NCBI RefSeq assembly: GCF_000785535.1
Contig: NZ_CP007595.1
Location: 2,564,439 to 2,628,438 of the forward strand
Direction: 5' to 3'
DNA from: Arthrobacter sp. PAMC 25486
GTDB taxonomy: Bacteria > Actinomycetota > Actinomycetes > Actinomycetales > Micrococcaceae
DNA length: 64,000 nucleotides
Shown here: positions 52,403 to 60,340 of the stretch, piece after piece
Layout: each line of letters starts with the position of its first letter
How positions within the stretch are numbered: the stretch's first letter is position 1
The notes under the pieces: generated by a model
Seen by the model: the letters and a program-made list of their open reading frames with translations, nothing else
Told to the model about the DNA's origin: nothing
Database searches by the model: none
Position numbers and translations under genes: made by a program

Positions 52403-53413
52403 TTGGTCGCCTTCCTGCTCGGTGCCGTGCTCGTCACGGCGGCGGTCTTCGCATTCCTGAACGGTTTCCGCGATGCCTCCTCCGCCGTCGCACTTTCGGT
52501 CCGGACCCGTGCACTGACACCCTCCATCGCGGTCCTGCTCGCGGCCCTGTTCAACTGTCTCGGCGCCCTGGCGAGTGTGGCGCTGACCGCCGCGTTCGCA
52601 GAGAAGCTGTTCACGGTGCCGCCTGGCAAGAACGGGCTGATTCTGCTGCTGGCGTCGCTGATCGGGGCGTGCCTGTGGGGCATTTACCTGTGGTGGCGCG
52701 GCTATCCGTCCTCGTCCACGCATGCGTTGATAAGCGCCTTGGTGGGTGCTTCACTCGGTTCGGCCATGATGGGCCAATCGCCGCTGGAGGGGATCAACAC
52801 CACCATGTTGACGCTGGTGCTGCTGCCATTGCTGGTTTCGCCGATCGTGGCTTTTGTGTTGGGATTCGCCGCGGTCTATCCCACGTCGTGGGCCGCGCGG
52901 AACACCGCACCCAACAGCGTGAACCGGCGCACCCGCCAGTTGCAGTCCGTGGCGGGGGCTGCTGTGGCCTTTGGGCATGGTTTGCAAGATGGCCAGCGCA
53001 CGACGGCGGTTGTCCTGTTTGCGCTGATAGCAGCCGGCACGATTGGGGCTGGGGAGATACCCTTGTGGGTGCCCATATTTACTGCTGTGATGCTTACGGC
53101 TGGCACTCTTTGGGGCGGCTGGCGCATCTCCTACACTTTGGGACACCGGCTGGTTCGGATTGACCCCATGCGCGGTTTTGTGGCCCAGCTGGTGGGTGCC
53201 GCCTTGCTGTTTTTTGGTGCGTTCGGCCTTCACATGCCGTTGTCCACCACCCATACCGTCACAGCGGCCACGGTGGGGGCCGGGGCCAACCAGCGCTTCT
53301 CCTCAACCAATGGGCGGGTACTGATTCGGATCGCCGGCGCCTGGGTTGTCACCCCGGTTGTATGTGTTGCCTTGGGAGCGCTGTTCTTCCTGGCACTGTC
53401 ACCCCTGGCGTAG
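52403..53413 (+). CDS. pit: Low-affinity inorganic phosphate transporter, PiT family
   Basis: This 336-residue proton-coupled (or metal-phosphate) permease has about ten spans. The duplicated PiT signatures are visible: FAFLNGFRDASSAVALSVRTRALTP in the first half and GAAVAFGHGLQDGQRTTAVVLFALI in the second. The SSTHALISALVGASLGSA and HMPLSTTHTVTAATVGAGA segments are also present. The start is a TTG with AAGGA upstream, inside the end of the DUF47 gene. A high-affinity Pst system (pstB) is encoded at the right edge. Confidence 0.92.
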   Translation: MVAFLLGAVLVTAAVFAFLNGFRDASSAVALSVRTRALTPSIAVLLAALFNCLGALASVALTAAFAEKLFTVPPGKNGLILLLASLIGACLWGIYLWWRGYPSSSTHALISALVGASLGSAMMGQSPLEGINTTMLTLVLLPLLVSPIVAFVLGFAAVYPTSWAARNTAPNSVNRRTRQLQSVAGAAVAFGHGLQDGQRTTAVVLFALIAAGTIGAGEIPLWVPIFTAVMLTAGTLWGGWRISYTLGHRLVRIDPMRGFVAQLVGAALLFFGAFGLHMPLSTTHTVTAATVGAGANQRFSSTNGRVLIRIAGAWVVTPVVCVALGALFFLALSPLA

Positions 53414-53447
53414 CCTCTGTTCCGCCAGTCGTCGTGCGTGGATCGGG

Positions 53448-54080
53448 TCAGCGCGGCGCCGGGAACGCTCCGTGGAGTGCGTTGCGGACGAGCTCGTCGG
53501 CGAACTCGACGGTGAGGGGCTCGTCGGGGATGACGAGGCGGTGGTAGCAAGCGCCCCAGAGTTGGTCGACGATGACATCCAGGGAGAAGCCGCCGCGGAG
53601 CTGGCCGCGGTCCCGCGCCCGCTGCAGCGCCGCAATCGCCAGGTCCCGCCGCGGACGTGAGTAGGCCGCCGAGAATGCCGCCCGCAGTGCCGGGTCGGTT
53701 TGCGAGGCGCCGATCAATTCCGCAATGACGGTGCCGGCGCCCTCCTCGGCCAGGAGGTGCACGAACGCGCGCAATTGGGTGCGCAGGTCCGCCTCGATGT
53801 CGCCGGTGTCAGGGAACTCAAGCGTGTGCTCCACGCGGTTGAAGTAGGCTTCTGCGGCGAGCGCCCCGGCGCTGGGCCACCACTTGTAGAGGGTCGTCTT
53901 GCTAGAGCCTGCGAGTGCGGCCACCTTGTCGAACGTGACGGCGGGCAGGCCCTGCTCGAACAGCAGCTCGGCAGCTGCGGCAACCACCCTGCCCCGTACT
54001 TCCGCGGCGGGTCGCCGGCCCCTCCCGCGCCGTTCCGGCAGGGCCTCACCGGACAAAGTTTTTATGGACATGTTGTTCAT
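53448..54080 (-). CDS. TetR/AcrR-family regulator
   Basis: The 210-residue repressor has an N-terminal TetR helix-turn-helix (RGRVVAAAAELLFEQGLPAVTFDKVAALAGSSKTTLYKWW, about residues 28-70) and a C-terminal ligand domain. It is divergent from the SDR gene with 47 bp between starts, the classic layout for a local repressor. There is no clear Shine-Dalgarno sequence; a second ATG lies three codons in. Confidence 0.9.
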   Translation of the reverse strand: MNNMSIKTLSGEALPERRGRGRRPAAEVRGRVVAAAAELLFEQGLPAVTFDKVAALAGSSKTTLYKWWPSAGALAAEAYFNRVEHTLEFPDTGDIEADLRTQLRAFVHLLAEEGAGTVIAELIGASQTDPALRAAFSAAYSRPRRDLAIAALQRARDRGQLRGGFSLDVIVDQLWGACYHRLVIPDEPLTVEFADELVRNALHGAFPAPR

Positions 54081-54127
54081 TATGACATAGCGTAAATGGT
54101 GTACAACTTGTTCATATAGGAGTTTTC
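54081..54127. promoter_or_regulatory. TetR/SDR divergent promoter with candidate operator
   Basis: The 47-bp gap and the first codons hold a palindrome ACAA-c-TTGT (54103-54111) and a TTGTTCAT direct repeat (54073-54080, 54108-54115). One repeat covers the TetR start and the other the SDR leader, so one TetR dimer pair could repress both genes. The region is strikingly AT-rich. Confidence 0.5.
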
Positions 54128-54865
54128 ATGGAAAGCAACCAGACCCGCAGCGCGATCGTGACCGGCACCTCCGGTGGCATAGGCCGCGCCGTGGCCCAAC
54201 GCCTCGCCGCCGACGGCTTTGCCATCACTGCCCACTACGGCGGAAACCGCGGGCGGGCGGAAGACGTGGTGGATGAGGTCCGCGCGGCGGGCGGCCAGGC
54301 GATCGCCGTCGGCGGGGACGCTGCGGACGAGTCCGCCATGGACAAACTTTTCGGGGCTGCAGAAGAGGCGTTCGGCGGGGTCGACGTCGTCGTGCACACC
54401 GCGGGCATCATGCCGCTGGCGCCGTTGACCGAGCTGGACCTGGCGGTTTTTGACCAGGTGCAGCGCACAAACGTCAGGGGCACCGCCGTCGTCGCCCAGC
54501 AGGCAGCCCGTCGGGTTCGGGCGGGCGGGGCGATAGTCCTGTTCTCCACCAGCATCACCCGGCTCCAGTCGCCGGGCTACGCAGCGTACGCGATGTCGAA
54601 GGGCGCTGTCGAGGCGCTCACCCTGGTCCTGGCGCGCGAGTTGCGCGGCCGCGACGTCACCGTCAACACGGTGGCGCCGGGCCCCACAGACACGCCGCTG
54701 TTCCGTGAGGGAAAGCCTGCGCAGCTCATCGAAACCATTGCGGGGCTCAACCCCATGGGCCGGCTCGGCACGGCGGAGGACATTGCCGGGGTCGTCTCGG
54801 CGCTGGCCGGAACTGCCCGCTGGGTCAACGGCCAGGTAATCTACGCCAACGGCGGCGCGGCCTGA
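54128..54865 (+). CDS. Short-chain dehydrogenase/reductase (FabG-like)
   Basis: The 245-residue SDR has the cofactor site GTSGGIGRAVAQRLA, then HTAGIMPLAPL, a catalytic Ser in FSTSITR and YAAYAMSKGAVEAL with Tyr-Lys. NTVAPGPTDTPLF follows. It resembles 3-oxoacyl-ACP reductase-like enzymes of secondary metabolism. TAGGAG is upstream of the ATG. It is probably de-repressed by a ligand of the divergent TetR. Confidence 0.9.
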   Translation: MESNQTRSAIVTGTSGGIGRAVAQRLAADGFAITAHYGGNRGRAEDVVDEVRAAGGQAIAVGGDAADESAMDKLFGAAEEAFGGVDVVVHTAGIMPLAPLTELDLAVFDQVQRTNVRGTAVVAQQAARRVRAGGAIVLFSTSITRLQSPGYAAYAMSKGAVEALTLVLARELRGRDVTVNTVAPGPTDTPLFREGKPAQLIETIAGLNPMGRLGTAEDIAGVVSALAGTARWVNGQVIYANGGAA

Positions 54866-55120
54866 GCGGCGGGCCGGCCGCACACCGGTTCTCCCGGCGT
54901 GGCCATCACCAGCGGATTGTTTTGCCTGCGACGACGCTCGGCCCGTGAGACCGAAATTCTCAGTTTTGTGTCACTTTCCTACAGGCAGTTTGCCGTTGAT
55001 GAAGATGACAGCGCTCCGTCCCTAGTACGACAACTAAACTCTCTGTATCCATCAGGCATTGGTGAGCACCGACCCAGCGATTGTCGGAGCCAGAAGAATG
55101 ACCTCACATGAACAGAAGTC
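54866..55120. other. Left flank of the cassette array, no convincing gene
   Basis: An open frame of 70 codons exists here (54899-55111), but it lacks a ribosome-binding site and recognisable sequence. GC drops visibly from about 54940 onward, marking the likely junction between backbone and acquired DNA. A gene remnant or an array-proximal attachment site could lie here. Confidence 0.4.
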
Positions 55121-55150
55121 CTGTCCCGTATAGGGTCCCTTCACCGGGCA
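55121..55150 (+). repeat. Cassette-array repeat copy 1
   Basis: CTGTCCCGTATAGGGTCCC is followed by CCGGGCA. Arms TG(T)CCCG and CGGGCA pair with one bulged T. This is the leftmost copy. Confidence 0.75.
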
Positions 55151-55278
55151 ATTTTGCGGGCGGGGTATACGGGAATCCGGCGACCGCGGAAGCACGCGGA
55201 CTGTCGTTCCGGGTATCCTTGATGGCGGTTGGACCGGCCATGGACCGGCTTGCGGGACGACATTCAGGTGAGTGACTG

Positions 55279-55740
55279 TTAACTTTGTGGTTGATATGCC
55301 TGTGCAGGTGCGAGGTGCAGGTGCAGAAGCGGGAACGCGCGGCCTTCACCGTCGGTTTCGGACCGACCTATCTCAGTGAATCCTTTTGCGGCGTAAAAGT
55401 TTCGTCCCGATGGATTCTGTTCGTTGACATCGACTCGTATGGACTCCCGGCCAGTGACGACAGAAGCAAGTAGGGCACTTCCGATCCCACGGCCCTGCGC
55501 AAGCGCATCAACAAACAGCATCTCCACTGTGTCATTCTCGATCGCGATGAACCCTATGAGTTGCCCACCTTCTTCGGCAACGCGCAGGTCGGACATCTGC
55601 GGCAAATATGTTGCTACGTCCTGCTCAATGGCATCGACATCCGCTGGCGTCAAGAACTCGTGTGTTGCCTCTACAGAGCGCCGCCAGATCTCGAGTAGTG
55701 CAGAGTAGTCGGTATCGATAGCTGCGCGGATAGAAATCAT
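55279..55740 (-). CDS. YjaB-like GNAT N-acetyltransferase (array gene 1)
   Basis: The 153-residue acetyltransferase aligns by eye with E. coli YjaB: IWRRSVEATHEFLTPADVDAIEQDVATYLP, GFIAIENDTVEMLFVDALAQGRGIGSALL and VDVNEQNPSGRNFYAAKGFTEIGRSETDGEGRAFPLLHL. The acetyl-CoA loop is QGRGIG. The ATG at 55740 matches the family start (ISIRAAIDTDY). It is the only gene between array copies 1 and 2. Acetyltransferases are among the commonest integron cassette genes. Confidence 0.9.
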   Translation of the reverse strand: MISIRAAIDTDYSALLEIWRRSVEATHEFLTPADVDAIEQDVATYLPQMSDLRVAEEGGQLIGFIAIENDTVEMLFVDALAQGRGIGSALLASVVTGRESIRVDVNEQNPSGRNFYAAKGFTEIGRSETDGEGRAFPLLHLHLAPAQAYQPQS

Positions 55741-55842
55741 GGCATCACCGTAATATGCCGCGGATGCCCGAAGCAATTCAGGCGCCAGAGCCTCTTGGTC
55801 CCGAAAGTAGCCCGTTGAGCACCCTCGGATGGAAATGTGCAC

Positions 55843-55870
55843 CTCGCAGAGGGTTCCCGTTACGAACACT
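55843..55870 (+). repeat. Cassette-array repeat copy 2 (degenerate left arm)
   Basis: The core CGCAGAGGGTTCC is identical to the consensus. The left arm is altered (ACCT) and the right reads CGTTACGAAC. Confidence 0.55.
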
Positions 55871-55907
55871 GTGTTAGCGGGTCCACGGTAGGAAACTCAT
55901 GAGCTGG

Positions 55908-56312
55908 TTATTTATGGGTCATCAGCAAGCGCGCGTCAAAGATACTTACCAAGGATTGGGCGAACTCAGCTTCCGACCCCTCGATTCCCTCGCCTCCAGG
56001 ACCATAACTGATCCCGGTTCCTGACTCATTAAGTTCGCAGTCGACGTCAAGGGCACGTAGGAGCGAAAAGAGCCTAGAAATTCCCTCTGTCTCTGATATG
56101 TCTCGCAGTTTTGGAACATTAACGGTGAGCGTTTTAATGGTCAGATCGTTGTTCTCGTTGTTTTCGATGATTTGCCTCGGTTTCTCAGTAATTCGACCCT
56201 GATGAACCCTGAATTTATCACCCTCGTTGACCAGTGGCCGGTAGCTAAGCCGGTCCGGTTCTCCGATTTCAGCTACCTTGGTCAAAGAGCTGCCCCGTAA
56301 ACCGTTCCCCAT
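55908..56312 (-). CDS. Hypothetical protein, 134 aa or shorter (array gene 2)
   Basis: I do not recognise this protein. It is acidic and soluble, with NNENNDLTIKTLTVNVPKLRDISETEGISRLFSLLRALDVDCEL in the centre and a GTGISYGPGGEGIEGSEAEFAQSL C-terminal region. It shows no signal or membrane span. The first codons overlap array copy 3, so the true start may be a TTG about ten codons inside. The composition is less GC-rich than the backbone genes. It might be an immunity-like or regulatory small protein; there is no direct evidence. Confidence 0.6.
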   Translation of the reverse strand: MGNGLRGSSLTKVAEIGEPDRLSYRPLVNEGDKFRVHQGRITEKPRQIIENNENNDLTIKTLTVNVPKLRDISETEGISRLFSLLRALDVDCELNESGTGISYGPGGEGIEGSEAEFAQSLVSIFDARLLMTHK

Positions 56313-56320
56313 CTGCGACG
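56290..56320 (+). repeat. Cassette-array repeat copy 3
   Basis: CTGCCCCGTAAACCGTTCC matches the consensus at 15 of 19 positions and is followed by CTGCGACGG. It overlaps the annotated 5' end of array gene 2. Confidence 0.55.
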
Positions 56321-56355
56321 GTCAATATCTATCTGGCAATCCGGTCAAGCGCAGT

Positions 56356-56526
56356 TTACCGCCGGGACTGTCTTGGTCGGGTCATGGCGATAACTAGAAC
56401 GACGATTCCCGCAACTATTAGGATCCATCCCAGTATGCCGAGATTGGTGAACGTAACCACAATCGCTCCGGCAACTAGCAGCGCAATGGATAAAGCCCGG
56501 ACCGACAGCGCAACTCTAGTCATCAT
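56356..56526 (-). CDS. Small membrane protein, 56 aa (array gene 3)
   Basis: The protein is almost entirely two closely spaced hydrophobic stretches (ALSIALLVAGAIVVTFTN and GILGWILIVAGIVVLVIAM) with a basic TRPRQSRR tail. It resembles small DUF6458-like actinobacterial membrane proteins. The frame is open upstream to a TTG at 56637, and a longer form is possible. An AGGAG at 56608-56612 precedes an out-of-frame ATG-AGC minicistron of five codons. It is the only gene between copies 3 and 4. Confidence 0.6.
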   Translation of the reverse strand: MMTRVALSVRALSIALLVAGAIVVTFTNLGILGWILIVAGIVVLVIAMTRPRQSRR

Positions 56527-56643
56527 GCAACCCACTCTACGGTCACAGGAGAAGCTCATCGAGGCAGATGCCTTCGCATCTAAGAAACCGTGCTCATGAA
56601 GTAACTCCTGCCAACGTCGCTTCAGAGCTTCGAACAATATTCA

Positions 56644-56673
56644 CCGTCCCGGTAGAGGTTCCCCTTCGGAATG
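56644..56673 (+). repeat. Cassette-array repeat copy 4
   Basis: CCGTCCCGGTAGAGGTTCC is followed by CTTCGGA. The left flank TTCAC is shared with the copy at 60675. Confidence 0.7.
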
Positions 56674-56806
56674 CCGCTACGTGCCCCAGATTGGCACATT
56701 CATTGCAAACGCCCCGTGCAACTGTTGACATGAGGGTAGTGCCGCCCTCGGTGCAATCCATCTGCAGGGGCGAGCCACCACGCTTTCTTCAAGCAAAGAG
56801 GCCTTC

Positions 56807-56980
56807 TCAGAGGTGCAACACCTGACCAACCACTGCGACCGCAATGACAATGAGCGCTATAGGAACCAGGCGAAGCCACCACCGGCCGGACCATGGCCGT
56901 GGCCGATTGCGTGTAGCCTCTTCAGATTCTGTGATGCCTATGAAGTCGGTGATTCGGCGCCAGCGCCGCAGTTCGGTTGC
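56807..56980 (-). CDS. Single-span small membrane protein, 57 aa (array gene 4)
   Basis: A basic N-terminal half (RRWRRITDFIGITESEEATRNRPRPW) is followed by one C-terminal span (WLRLVPIALIVIAVAVVGQVLHL), a tail-anchored topology. There is no recognised family. The start at 56980 is chosen as the first Met before the ordered sequence; a longer frame to 57106 lacks support. It lies alone between copies 4 and 5. Confidence 0.5.
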   Translation of the reverse strand, partial: ATELRRWRRITDFIGITESEEATRNRPRPWSGRWWLRLVPIALIVIAVAVVGQVLHL

Positions 56981-57123
56981 CATATTGGAAAGTATTGCAC
57001 TCGGCAGCCCGAGTGTGCAGCCGCTCCCCATCGTCAAAACGGCCGGCTGCCCGTTTGAGCGAAGAGGCTGGGACCTCTCGCGTTTCACTTGGGCGACGAG
57101 ATTCAAAGTTCCTCGACTTCTCA

Positions 57124-57177
57124 GCTATGCATCTGAGGCGTGCGCGGAGGGCTATGCATCTGAGGCGTGCGCGGAGG
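57124..57177. repeat. 27-bp perfect tandem duplication
   Basis: GCTATGCATCTGAGGCGTGC plus CGGAGG-type sequence occurs twice without a gap (57124-57150, 57151-57177) just before array copy 5. The multiple-of-three length is probably coincidental since no gene is evident. Confidence 0.9.
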
Positions 57178-57188
57178 CTACCGAGATA

Positions 57189-57218
57189 GCGTCCCGCAGG
57201 ATGTTCCACGTATGGGAT
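57189..57218 (+). repeat. Cassette-array repeat copy 5
   Basis: GCGTCCCGCAGGATGTTCC is followed by GTATGGGAT. Arms TCCC/GGGA are retained. The start of the hydrolase pseudogene is 40 bp away. Confidence 0.65.
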
Positions 57219-57257
57219 TTATTGATGAACACAGATGTCCGCACGTAGCCTTGTGCA

Positions 57258-58063
57258 ATGGCATTTCACCAGGGCACCCTCGAAGGATCCACTATCGATG
57301 TGGGAACGGGCGTGCGTATCAACTATTTTGATTCGGGTGGCGATGGCTCTCCCGTGGTCATTTTGCATGGGCTTGCGGGCAGCGCCAGGGAGTTCTTCCC
57401 GACTGCGGATGCGCTCCCTGATTTTCGGACCATCCTCATTGACCTCCGCGGCCATGGGCGAAGCACTCGAAGCCCGAGTGATCTATCTAGGAAAGCCTTC
57501 GTTGACGATGTCGTTTACGTGATTAAGGCTGTCGTGGGTGGACCTGTGACGCTTGTCGGGCAGTCCATGGGCGGGCACACGGCAATGCTCGTCGCGGCAG
57601 CCCGGTCAGATCTTGTCACTAGGCTGGTGCTACTGGAAACCGGCCCCGGTAGTGGCACGCACACCCAGAACGAGGCCATGGGTGACTTCTTTCGTTCGTG
57701 GGCATTGCCTTCCCGAATCGTGAGGTTGCCCGCGCGCATATTGGCGATGGTCCACTAGAACAAGCGTGGGTGGATGATCTTGAACAATGCAGCGATGGCC
57801 TGTGGCCACGGTTCGATGCTGACGTCATGGTCGCGGCAATCAACGCGGTATCGGAGCCGAGGTGGCACGAATGGGAGAGCGTAGAAGGACCAACGCTCGT
57901 CGCGTACGGAGAGAACGGAATGTTCACCCCCGATGAGAAATCTGAATTTGTCAGACGGGGGCGCAATGCCGTACGAATCGACCTCGCTGGAGCCTCCCAT
58001 GACGCACACCTTGACGCCTTCGAAGACTGGATCGCGGCGTTACGATCGTTTCTATTGCCCTAA
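57258..58063 (+). pseudogene. Alpha/beta-hydrolase broken by a one-base frameshift (array gene 5)
   Basis: The first frame (57258 to about 57702) carries PVVILHGLAGSAREFF, IDLRGHGRSTRSPSDL and the nucleophile elbow LVGQSMGGHTAML. The second frame (about 57703-58063) continues with FPNREVARAHIGDGPLEQAW and GPTLVAYGENGMFTPDEKSEF, ending with the His region ASHDAHLDAF. Adding one G to the GGG at 57701-57703 joins them into a normal 268-residue hydrolase. The full triad would then be present. It is one of only two array genes on the + strand; copy 6 begins 2 bp after its stop. Confidence 0.85.
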
Positions 58064-58064
58064 A

Positions 58065-58092
58065 TGTCTCGCAGAGCGTTACGCTAACGACA
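58065..58092 (+). repeat. Cassette-array repeat copy 6
   Basis: TGTCTCGCAGAGCGTTACGC is followed by TAACGACA. It is a good palindrome: TGTC/GACA outer arms and an inner AGCG-tta-CGCT. It starts directly after the hydrolase stop codon. Confidence 0.65.
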
Positions 58093-58240
58093 CAGTGATA
58101 CTTCTTCGACCACTAAAGCCTGCAATCTTCGGAAGAAGCACCCATCGTGGGTCTGAACTGAGGCCTAAACTTAGGGCTTTTCGTGCTTCTCCCTAGAGGG
58201 CAAAGGGCGGTTGTCATTGATTACTTGCAGCCTTATAGCA

Positions 58241-59347
58241 TCAAATTCCGGCGATATACTCACGCAAGCCGGGGATGGCGAAGTCAATCACTCCACGGCC
58301 TGCGGGTTGGACGAGCCCAGCGTCGATGAGCCGGGCTCGGTAGTTGCCGATGGTATTTTTTGCGTCTCCGAGGCGCCTGCCGATATCAGCCGTGTTCGAT
58401 GGCCCATCATCTTCAGACATTGCCTGTAAGAACTCGATATCCTTGGGCGATGCCGTGGCCAATGCCGCAGCTAGGACTACGCGAGTGTTTTTCCGGTGTG
58501 CGGCACCTAAAGCCAGATCAACGCCTGCTGCTGTCAGCGGGGCTTCTGTGGACTCCGCTATCTGCCATAAGTGGTATCCCACCAGTTGTATGAGGAATGG
58601 GTAGCCTCCGGTTGATTCGGCTGCTTTCCGAATGAGTTTCGACGAAATTGGGTGTTCTAGGCTTGCAAACGTTTCTAGGTAAGATTCTTCAACCTCGCGG
58701 ATTGCCGCGGCATGCAAGTCAATTCGGTCGGCTCTGCGGAGGAATGTTGCGACGCCCTCATTGAGCAGATCGGAGACGGCGGCGGGCAGGCCTGCAAACA
58801 ATAGAGCAATTGGCAGTCCTTGGCGGATAAAGTGCTGAACGAAGGCGGCCAGTTGTGCAAGTTCATCACGGTTGGCGCCGTGAATCTCGTCTAGGGTGAT
58901 AGCCAACCCGGTGCGCTTCTCATCCAGCAATTGCAACAGTTGCTCTCCCAATTGCCTCCATCCCAATTGCTGCGCCGGAGGCAACTGAGCAGTGATCGAG
59001 AAGCCTGCGGCTCCGATGCCCGTAATTCGACGGCCCTTCGGCCCTTCTCCCAGCTCTTCAGCCGCTGAACGCATGGCTTCTCCTATTCGCCCCAAGAAAC
59101 CTGTCGTTGCAGTCTCCGAGACCACCAGCCATCCTTGGGCACGCGCGATATCTTCAGCCTCGCCGAGCATGACGGTCTTGCCGATACCGCGGGCTCCGGT
59201 GAAAATAGTGAGCAAGCCAGGGGCCCCGGATCGGATCTGCAGACCGTAGGAGAACTCGTCCAGCAGTCCGGTTCGACCGATGAGCTGTGGTGGCTCGGCT
59301 CCTGCCGTGGGACGGAAAGGATTCTGAGTTATTTGCTGACTGGTCAC
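58241..59347 (-). CDS. AAA-type ATPase with C-terminal winged helix (array gene 6)
   Basis: This is the largest array gene (368 aa). Residues 10-40 (QNPFRPTAGAEPPQLIGRTGLLDEF) lead into Walker A GARGIGKT and Walker B LAITLDEIHG. FLRRADRIDLHAAAIREVEESYLETF and TGGYPFLIQLVGYHLW are typical of the ORC/Cdc6-like STAND-AAA ATPases of actinobacteria. The C-terminal part (SNTADIGRRLGDAKNTIGNYRARLIDAGLV) is a winged helix. It probably is a DNA-binding regulator or defence-type ATPase. The GTG at 59347 has AGGAG 5 nt upstream. Four phased GTACAC sites precede it. Confidence 0.85.
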   Translation of the reverse strand: MTSQQITQNPFRPTAGAEPPQLIGRTGLLDEFSYGLQIRSGAPGLLTIFTGARGIGKTVMLGEAEDIARAQGWLVVSETATTGFLGRIGEAMRSAAEELGEGPKGRRITGIGAAGFSITAQLPPAQQLGWRQLGEQLLQLLDEKRTGLAITLDEIHGANRDELAQLAAFVQHFIRQGLPIALLFAGLPAAVSDLLNEGVATFLRRADRIDLHAAAIREVEESYLETFASLEHPISSKLIRKAAESTGGYPFLIQLVGYHLWQIAESTEAPLTAAGVDLALGAAHRKNTRVVLAAALATASPKDIEFLQAMSEDDGPSNTADIGRRLGDAKNTIGNYRARLIDAGLVQPAGRGVIDFAIPGLREYIAGI

Positions 59348-59367
59348 GACTTCTCCTGTGAATAGTT

Positions 59368-59411
59368 GTGTACTCAGTGTACTCCTGTGTACCTGATGAA
59401 TGAGGGTGTAC
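59368..59411 (-). promoter_or_regulatory. Four helically phased GTACAC sites upstream of the ATPase
   Basis: GTGTAC on the + strand (GTACAC on the minus) occurs at 59368, 59377, 59387 and 59406. The steps are 9, 10 and 19 bp, i.e. about one DNA turn with one missing site. They lie 20-65 bp upstream of the GTG start and would suit cooperative binding by one protein. Confidence 0.65.
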
Positions 59412-59570
59412 TGATCGGTGCTATCGGTGAGTTTTGTTGAATATCCCGGGAGGAGACTCAGAAACGGATGGAACGAGCATTTGGAAGATCGAGTCAGAGG
59501 CCTCCAGAAATGTCGGCTAAATCCGAGAAAGTGCACATCTTTGATTACACGGATCAATTTCGCATGTCAG

Positions 59571-59600
59571 CTGTCCCGTAGAAGGTTCCTACTGCGGGCA
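59571..59600 (+). repeat. Cassette-array repeat copy 7 (near consensus)
   Basis: CTGTCCCGTAGAAGGTTCC is followed by TACTGCGGGCA. The CCCGTAG/CTA..CGGG arms pair with small bulges. The flank CATGTCA is shared with the copy at 61454. Confidence 0.8.
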
Positions 59601-59631
59601 CTTTCCCTCTATCTCGTTGGTTCGTCGCCCC

Positions 59632-60228
59632 CTAGTGGTAGAAGGGCAGTTTTTGGTTCGCCTCGACCCGGACGACGTCGAGACGTGGTTCGGTCAGTAG
59701 CGGGTCGATCAGCGCCTGCTCAGCCCCGATACCAGCCCAATGGGGATCAACATCTGAGGTGATGCACCAGGACCGGTCCGAAGGCCAAATGAACGCAGGG
59801 TGCGGCATAAGGTGACCCGTTCCCGTTTGCCACGAGTCTTCGATCGCCCCGGATACGAAGTCCTGCAGCGAGACCCTGTACAAGTAGTACTCACGATTTG
59901 GGACCACCACCTGGGGCGTGCGCAATAACGGCTCGGGGAACGAGTCACCACCCCAACCGTCCCATATCAGCAGGTATCCCTCGGTGGGCGAGCCGGTGTG
60001 CTGCAGTAACGTCCCCACCGCGATACGGAGCTGATCATTGTCTGAGAGGGCGTCATCCTGGCGTGCAGCATCGTTTTCGGACTGACCCTCGTAGGCCGGA
60101 TCAGGGATGAACCGTAGTCGCGCATACGCCGGGAATCCCGGAGGGCCCAGCGTCACCAGGTTCCACCAGTGCTCATCGCTGGTCGTGATCCATTTTGCGG
60201 CCGCCCGGTCACTGTAAGGAAATAACAT
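59632..60228 (-). CDS. Hypothetical soluble protein, 198 aa (array gene 7)
   Basis: I do not recognise this family. The protein is rich in Trp and Pro (KWITTSDEHWWNLVTLGPPGFPAYARLRFIPDPAYEG, then GYLLIWDGWGGDSFPEP, then YYLYRVSLQDF, then WCITSDVDPHWAGIGAEQALIDPLL). It looks like a folded cytoplasmic domain of the kind seen in actinobacterial orphan or immunity proteins. GGAGG lies 4 nt upstream of the ATG at 60228. It is the only gene between copies 7 and 8. Confidence 0.75.
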   Translation of the reverse strand: MLFPYSDRAAAKWITTSDEHWWNLVTLGPPGFPAYARLRFIPDPAYEGQSENDAARQDDALSDNDQLRIAVGTLLQHTGSPTEGYLLIWDGWGGDSFPEPLLRTPQVVVPNREYYLYRVSLQDFVSGAIEDSWQTGTGHLMPHPAFIWPSDRSWCITSDVDPHWAGIGAEQALIDPLLTEPRLDVVRVEANQKLPFYH

Positions 60229-60273
60229 CACCCCTCCATCCTCCTGCACGACAGTCTAACGAGTAGCGGGAGG

Positions 60274-60304
60274 CCCGTCCCGGTCAAGGTTCCTCCTACG
60301 GGGG
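60274..60304 (+). repeat. Cassette-array repeat copy 8
   Basis: CCGTCCCGGTCAAGGTTCC is followed by TCCTACGGGGGG. It lies between the 5' ends of two divergent array genes. Confidence 0.7.
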
Positions 60305-60340
60305 GATGTTGGCGGTGGCGTGGCCGTGTTTGGATGAACC

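Noticed and set aside
54899..55111. 70-codon frame left of the array
   Set aside because: It has no ribosome-binding site, no family resemblance and mixed composition. It is kept only as a possible remnant.
58185..58215. A twelfth array repeat (TCCCTAGAGGGCAAAGGGCGG)
   Set aside because: It shares only a few bases with the consensus, lacks GGTTCC and would break the one-gene-per-interval rule. It is probably chance.
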